The notes below the pieces were generated by a model. That model was not told the origin of the DNA, did not search any database, and saw nothing but the letters and a program-made list of their open reading frames with translations. Positions 60,392-64,000 of a stretch of 64,000 nucleotides of DNA are shown one piece after another. Source of the stretch: Streptomyces sp. CNH099 (GTDB lineage: Bacteria; Actinomycetota; Actinomycetes; Streptomycetales; Streptomycetaceae); the NCBI GenBank assembly GCA_000514715.1, contig AZWL01000001.1:186186-250185 (forward strand), read 5' to 3'. Both the position numbers and the translations under genes were made by a program. Within the stretch, counting starts at the first letter, position 1. The number at the start of each line of letters is the position of its first letter.

Positions 60392-62413
60392 TCAGTCGTC
60401 GAGCCGTACGACCCGTACGGCCCCCGCGGGCACCGGGAGGCGGCTCGCGGCGCGTTCGCCCGTCAGCAGCTCGGTGCCGGGCGCCTCAAGCGGCACCTTG
60501 GCGTCGTCGGCGGTGTGGTTGATGACGAAGAGGTACGCGCCGCTCTCGCCGGTGCGGCGCACCACCTCGACATCGCGCGGCAGTTCGGCGCGCGGCGCGA
60601 CGCGGGCGTCGGCGGCGGCGCGGTCGAGCACGGTGTCCAGGGCGCGCGGGCCGAGGCGGGTGGAGACGTACCAGGCGGTGCCCTCGCCGAGCCGGTGCCG
60701 CGTCACGGCGGGGCGGTCCACGGCGAGGCCGTCGGCGTACGTCCACACCGCCTCGGCGCCGCGCGGCACGACGATCTCCGTCCACACGTCGCCGGTGAGC
60801 GCCGCCCCGTCCGGTCCTGCCAGGCGTACGCGCTCGCCTTCGAGCAGCGGCGCGAACTCCTCGACGGTCAGCCCGAGCACGTCGCGCAGTACGCCGGGGT
60901 ACGGGCCCCGGTGCACGGCGTCGTGCTCGTCGACGATCCCGGAGAAGTACGACACGACGAGGGTGCCGCCGCCCTCGACGTAGCCCTTGAGGTTGCGCCC
61001 GGCGGCCGCGGTCGCCAGGTACAGCGCGGGCACGACGACGAGTGGATACGCGGACAAGTCGGCTTCCGGGTGGGCGAAGTCGACCGTCAGGTGGCGGTCG
61101 TAGAGCACCTCGTAGAAGGCGTCGGCGCGCTCGCGCGCGTCGTGGTCCTGGCTCGGGCGCCACTCCAGCGACTGCGCCCACCAGGAGTGCCAGTCCCACA
61201 CCATGGCCGCGTCGGCGACCGTGCGGGCGCCGCGCACCGGCGCCAGCGCGTCGAGGGCGGCCCCCAGCTCGACGGCCTCGCGCCAGATCCGCGAGTCGGT
61301 GCCCGCGTGCGGCACCATCGCCGAGTGGAACTTCTCGGCGCCGCGCCGGGACTGCCGCCACTGGAAGAACATGGCGCCCTCGGAGCCGCGGGCGACGTGG
61401 GCGAGGGAGTTGCGGGCCATCTGGCCGGGGGCCTTCGCGGGGTTGCGGGGTTGCCAGTTGACGCCGGACGTGGAGTGCTCCAGGAGCAGCCAGGGGGCGC
61501 CGCCGGCGACGGAGCGGGCGAGGTCGGCGGCCATCGCGAGGTTCACGTGCGTACGCCGCCCGTCGGTGATCAGGTAGTGGTCGTTGGTGACGAGGTCGAC
61601 CTCGCGTCCCCAGGCCCAGTAGTCGACGGAGTCGCACTGGCTGAGCGCGGTCATGAAGTTGGTGGTGACGGGGATGCCGGGGGCGAGGCGGTGCAGGATG
61701 TCGCGCTCCATGCGGAAGTTCTCGCGCATGGTGGCGTCGGCGAAGCGGCGGTAGTCCAGCTGCTGGGCGGGGTTGCCGACCGTGGGGGTGGTGCGGGGCG
61801 GGTTGATCTCGTCGAAGTCCGCGTACTGCTGGCTCCAGAACTCCGTGCCCCAGGCCGCGTTGACGCCGGCCACGTCGCCGTGGCGCGCCATGAGCCAGCG
61901 GCGGAACCGGGCGGCGCAGGTGTCGCAGTAGCAGGCCGAGACGGGGACGCCGTACTCGTTGTGGACGTGCCACAGTGCGAGCGCCGGGTGGCCGGCGTAG
62001 CGGGTGGCCAGCTGCGTGGTGATGGCGGCCGCTGCCTCGCGGTAGTGCGGGTTGCCGTGGCAGACGGCGCCGCGGGAGCCGAACTCGTACCGGACTCCGT
62101 CGGCGGTGACGGGCAGCGCGTCGGGGTGTGCGCGGTAGAACCAGGCGGGCGGGGCGGCGGTGGGGGTGCCGAGGTCGGCGCGGATGCCGTTCTCGTGCAG
62201 CAGGTCCAGGAGCCGGTCGAGCCAGCCGAACTCGTAGCGGCGCGGCGCAGGCTCCAGCAGCGACCAGGAGAAGACCCCGACGGTGGCCATCGTGACGCCG
62301 GCCTCGCGCATCAGCCGGACGTCCTCGTGCCAGACGGGCTCGGGCCACTGCTCGGGGTTGTAGTCGCCTCCGAAGGCGAGTCCGGCCAGGCCCGTGGGCG
62401 CGTTCTCCGTCAT
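60392..62413 (-). CDS. GH42 beta-galactosidase
   Basis: 673 residues from ATG 62413 (MTENAPTGLAGLAFGGDYNP) with GGGAG upstream. The GH42 fold starts FGGDYNPEQWPEPVWHEDVR. Acid/base Glu lies in LWHVHNEYGVPVSACYCDTC, which also holds metal-binding Cys residues; the nucleophile Glu is in LLLEHSTSGVNWQPRN. Trimerisation and C-terminal beta domains follow. There is no signal peptide, so it would act in the cytoplasm on imported galactosides. It diverges from the sugar importer at 62601, with a LacI palindrome between them. Confidence 0.94.
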   Translation of the reverse strand: MTENAPTGLAGLAFGGDYNPEQWPEPVWHEDVRLMREAGVTMATVGVFSWSLLEPAPRRYEFGWLDRLLDLLHENGIRADLGTPTAAPPAWFYRAHPDALPVTADGVRYEFGSRGAVCHGNPHYREAAAAITTQLATRYAGHPALALWHVHNEYGVPVSACYCDTCAARFRRWLMARHGDVAGVNAAWGTEFWSQQYADFDEINPPRTTPTVGNPAQQLDYRRFADATMRENFRMERDILHRLAPGIPVTTNFMTALSQCDSVDYWAWGREVDLVTNDHYLITDGRRTHVNLAMAADLARSVAGGAPWLLLEHSTSGVNWQPRNPAKAPGQMARNSLAHVARGSEGAMFFQWRQSRRGAEKFHSAMVPHAGTDSRIWREAVELGAALDALAPVRGARTVADAAMVWDWHSWWAQSLEWRPSQDHDARERADAFYEVLYDRHLTVDFAHPEADLSAYPLVVVPALYLATAAAGRNLKGYVEGGGTLVVSYFSGIVDEHDAVHRGPYPGVLRDVLGLTVEEFAPLLEGERVRLAGPDGAALTGDVWTEIVVPRGAEAVWTYADGLAVDRPAVTRHRLGEGTAWYVSTRLGPRALDTVLDRAAADARVAPRAELPRDVEVVRRTGESGAYLFVINHTADDAKVPLEAPGTELLTGERAASRLPVPAGAVRVVRLDD

Positions 62414-62502
62414 GGATGCTTCTCCCTCTTCCTTGATCAATTGGGAACGTACACACACAGCTGCGGCGGCATCAGTCCAACAAAACCGCACAGTTACAAG
62501 CA

Positions 62503-62544
62503 TTGACAAGTGTCGTCCCTGTTTCTCTACTGTGAACGTTCACA
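62503..62544 (+). promoter_or_regulatory. Promoter plus perfect LacI-type operator
   Basis: TTGACA (62503-62508), a 17-bp spacer and TCTACT (62526-62531) form a good sigma-HrdB-type promoter pointing at the binding-protein gene. The perfect 14-bp palindrome TGTGAACGTTCACA (62531-62544) overlaps the -10 edge and start site, an ideal repressor position. It is also 118 bp from the galactosidase start and could control both directions. Confidence 0.75.
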
Positions 62545-62600
62545 GGAGCATCCCAGACCTCCGCAACGGGCGGAGACTGCCGGATCAGGGGAGAAGACCC

Positions 62601-63923
62601 ATGCCGAAAGCGAAGCGCCGCCGCCTCACGGCCGCCACGATCGCCGCCACGCTGGGCGCGACCGCCCTCGCCGCCTGCGGCTCGGACGACGACGGGGACG
62701 CCGAGGCCGGCCCGGCCGAGCTGACCTACTGGTCCTGGGCGCCGGGCATGGACAAGGTCGTCGACATCTGGAACAAGGGCCCGGGCAGGGAGGAGCAGAT
62801 CAAGGTCACGGTCAAGAAGCAGGCGCAGGGCGACGAACTCGTCACCAAGATCCTCACCGCGCACAAGGCCGGCAAGGCGCCCGACCTGGTCCAGGCCGAG
62901 TACCAGACGGTGCCCACGCTGGTCAGCAACGACGTGCTCGCGGACATATCCGGCGAGGTCGGCGGCGTGCAGGAGAAGTTCGAGGACACCGTCTGGCAGC
63001 AGACCACGCTCGGCACGGACGCCGTCTACGCGCTGCCGCAGGACGTCGCCCCCCTCATGTTCTACTACCGCGAGGACCTCTTCGAGCAGTACGACCTCGA
63101 CGTCCCCGAGACCTGGGAGCAGTTCGCCGACACCGCCCGCGAGCTGAAGCAGAAGGCCCCCGACAAGGACCTCACCACCTTCTCCGCCACCGACTCCGGC
63201 CTCTTCGCCGGCCTCGCCCAGCAGGCCGGCGCCGAGTGGTGGACCACCGAGGGCGATTCCTGGAAGGTCGGCATCGATGCCCCGGCCACCCACCGGGTCG
63301 CCGATTTCTGGGGCGGGCTCGTCGAGGAGGACGTCATCGACAACGAGCCCATGTACACCCCCGCCTGGAACAAGGCGCTCAACACCGGCAAGCAGATCGC
63401 CTGGGTCAGCGCCGTCTGGGCCCCCGGTGTCCTCCCCACCGTCGCGCCCGACACCGAGGGCAAGTGGGCCATGGCGCCGCTGCCGCAGTGGGAGGCGGGC
63501 GAGCAGACCACCGGCAGCTGGGGCGGCTCCTCCGTCGGCGTCACCACCGACTCCGACCACCCGGAGGCCGCGGCGAAGTTCGTCACCTGGCTCAACACCG
63601 ACCCCGAGGCGGTCGCCGCGCTCGCCGCGGAGGGCGGGATCTACCCGGCTGCCACCGCCGCCCAGACCACGGGCGCCTTCGACCAGCCGCCCGCGTACTT
63701 CGCCAACCAGGCCGACTTCTACGACCGGGCCACGGAGATCGCGAAGACCACCGCGCCCTCCGCCTGGGGCCCGAACGTGAACGTCGCCTACAACTCCTTC
63801 AAGGACGCCTTCAGCGCCGCAGCCAAGTCCGGGGACAAGGACGAGTTCACCGCCGCGGTCCGGACGGTGCAGCAGGACACGGTCGCGGACCTGAAGAAGC
63901 AGGGCTTCGAGGTCGCGCCGTGA
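62601..63923 (+). CDS. Extracellular sugar-binding lipoprotein, family 1
   Basis: 440 residues from ATG 62601 with GGGGAGA upstream. Leader ending TALAAC gives a lipobox. Family-1 features: ELTYWSWAPGMDKVVDIWNK, APDLVQAEYQTVPTLVSND and WNKALNTGKQIAWVSAVWAP. Located opposite a GH42 beta-galactosidase, it probably binds a galactoside or galacto-oligosaccharide. The stop overlaps the start of a permease (GTGA). Confidence 0.93.
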   Translation: MPKAKRRRLTAATIAATLGATALAACGSDDDGDAEAGPAELTYWSWAPGMDKVVDIWNKGPGREEQIKVTVKKQAQGDELVTKILTAHKAGKAPDLVQAEYQTVPTLVSNDVLADISGEVGGVQEKFEDTVWQQTTLGTDAVYALPQDVAPLMFYYREDLFEQYDLDVPETWEQFADTARELKQKAPDKDLTTFSATDSGLFAGLAQQAGAEWWTTEGDSWKVGIDAPATHRVADFWGGLVEEDVIDNEPMYTPAWNKALNTGKQIAWVSAVWAPGVLPTVAPDTEGKWAMAPLPQWEAGEQTTGSWGGSSVGVTTDSDHPEAAAKFVTWLNTDPEAVAALAAEGGIYPAATAAQTTGAFDQPPAYFANQADFYDRATEIAKTTAPSAWGPNVNVAYNSFKDAFSAAAKSGDKDEFTAAVRTVQQDTVADLKKQGFEVAP

Positions 63924-64000
63924 GACCTGCCCGCCGGCCGGCGTACGGGGTGAAGGGCGCCCCGTACGCCTTCCTCGTGCCCGCCGCGCTCCTCTTCGCC
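63920..64000 (+). CDS. Carbohydrate ABC permease (5' end only)
   Basis: GTG 63920 overlaps the binding-protein stop and stays open to the window edge. The 27 visible residues (VRPARRPAYGVKGAPYAFLV, then PAALLFA) look like the cytosolic leader and start of the first helix of a MalF-type permease. The call rests mainly on position after a binding-protein gene. Confidence 0.75.
   Translation, partial: MRPARRPAYGVKGAPYAFLVPAALLFA

Overview
The window reads as a high-GC actinobacterial chromosome, almost certainly Streptomyces or a close relative. GC is extreme at third codon positions, which produces many long antisense shadow frames. Secreted proteins carry twin-arginine or lipobox leaders, GTG starts are common, genes often overlap by GTGA/ATGA, and TTA leucine codons are almost absent. 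The gene mix (sugar ABC importers, secreted hydrolases, ECF sigma factor, metallophore uptake, type III PKS) looks like an accessory arm region.

Layout. 1-4.7 kb: a LacI regulator (cut by the window edge), an extracellular binding protein and two LplB/YtcP-like permeases, with two LacI-like operators upstream. 4.7-6.7 kb: a NarL-type two-component pair. 6.8-8.8 kb: a small secreted protein with a TTA codon and a secreted phospholipase-D-like gene broken by a one-base frameshift. 8.9-16.2 kb: an oligosaccharide/uronate-type locus (beta-helix protein, enolase-superfamily enzyme, MalF/MalG-like permeases, lipoprotein) divergent from its GntR regulator. 16.2-18.9 kb: an iron-dependent dehydrogenase, an alpha/beta hydrolase and a DJ-1/PfpI protein. 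19-25 kb: secreted enzymes (ThuA plus sugar-dehydrogenase fusion, clan GH-A glycosidase, cholesterol-oxidase-like flavoenzyme).

25.1-39.9 kb is a D-glucarate/galactarate catabolic locus. It has an IclR regulator, two glucarate-dehydratase-family enzymes each followed by a 2-hydroxyacid dehydrogenase, 5-dehydro-4-deoxyglucarate dehydratase, 2-oxoglutarate semialdehyde dehydrogenase, a five-gene Opp/Dpp-type importer and a TauE/SafE permease. A 21-bp motif recurs in the two forward promoters. The inferred route is glucarate -> 5-keto-4-deoxyglucarate -> 2-oxoglutarate semialdehyde -> 2-oxoglutarate.

40.0-47.9 kb is a six-gene metallophore uptake operon (binding lipoprotein, two FecCD permeases, ATPase, two YbtP/YbtQ-like ABC proteins) under a Zur-box-like palindrome. 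48-52 kb holds an ECF42-like sigma factor with a tandem DGPF/YCII protein, an MFS transporter and an epimerase remnant. 52.1-55.7 kb is a UbiA / type III PKS / ICMT-like methyltransferase / FAD-monooxygenase operon resembling phenolic-lipid (srs) clusters.

55.7-60.2 kb is a decayed patch: a VOC protein, a permease C-terminal fragment, an oxidoreductase/aldo-keto reductase fusion, a tRNA 3'-half-like sequence, and remnants of what look like conjugative-element genes. 60.4-64 kb has a GH42 beta-galactosidase divergent from a sugar ABC operon, with a perfect LacI-type palindrome between them. The operon runs off the right edge.
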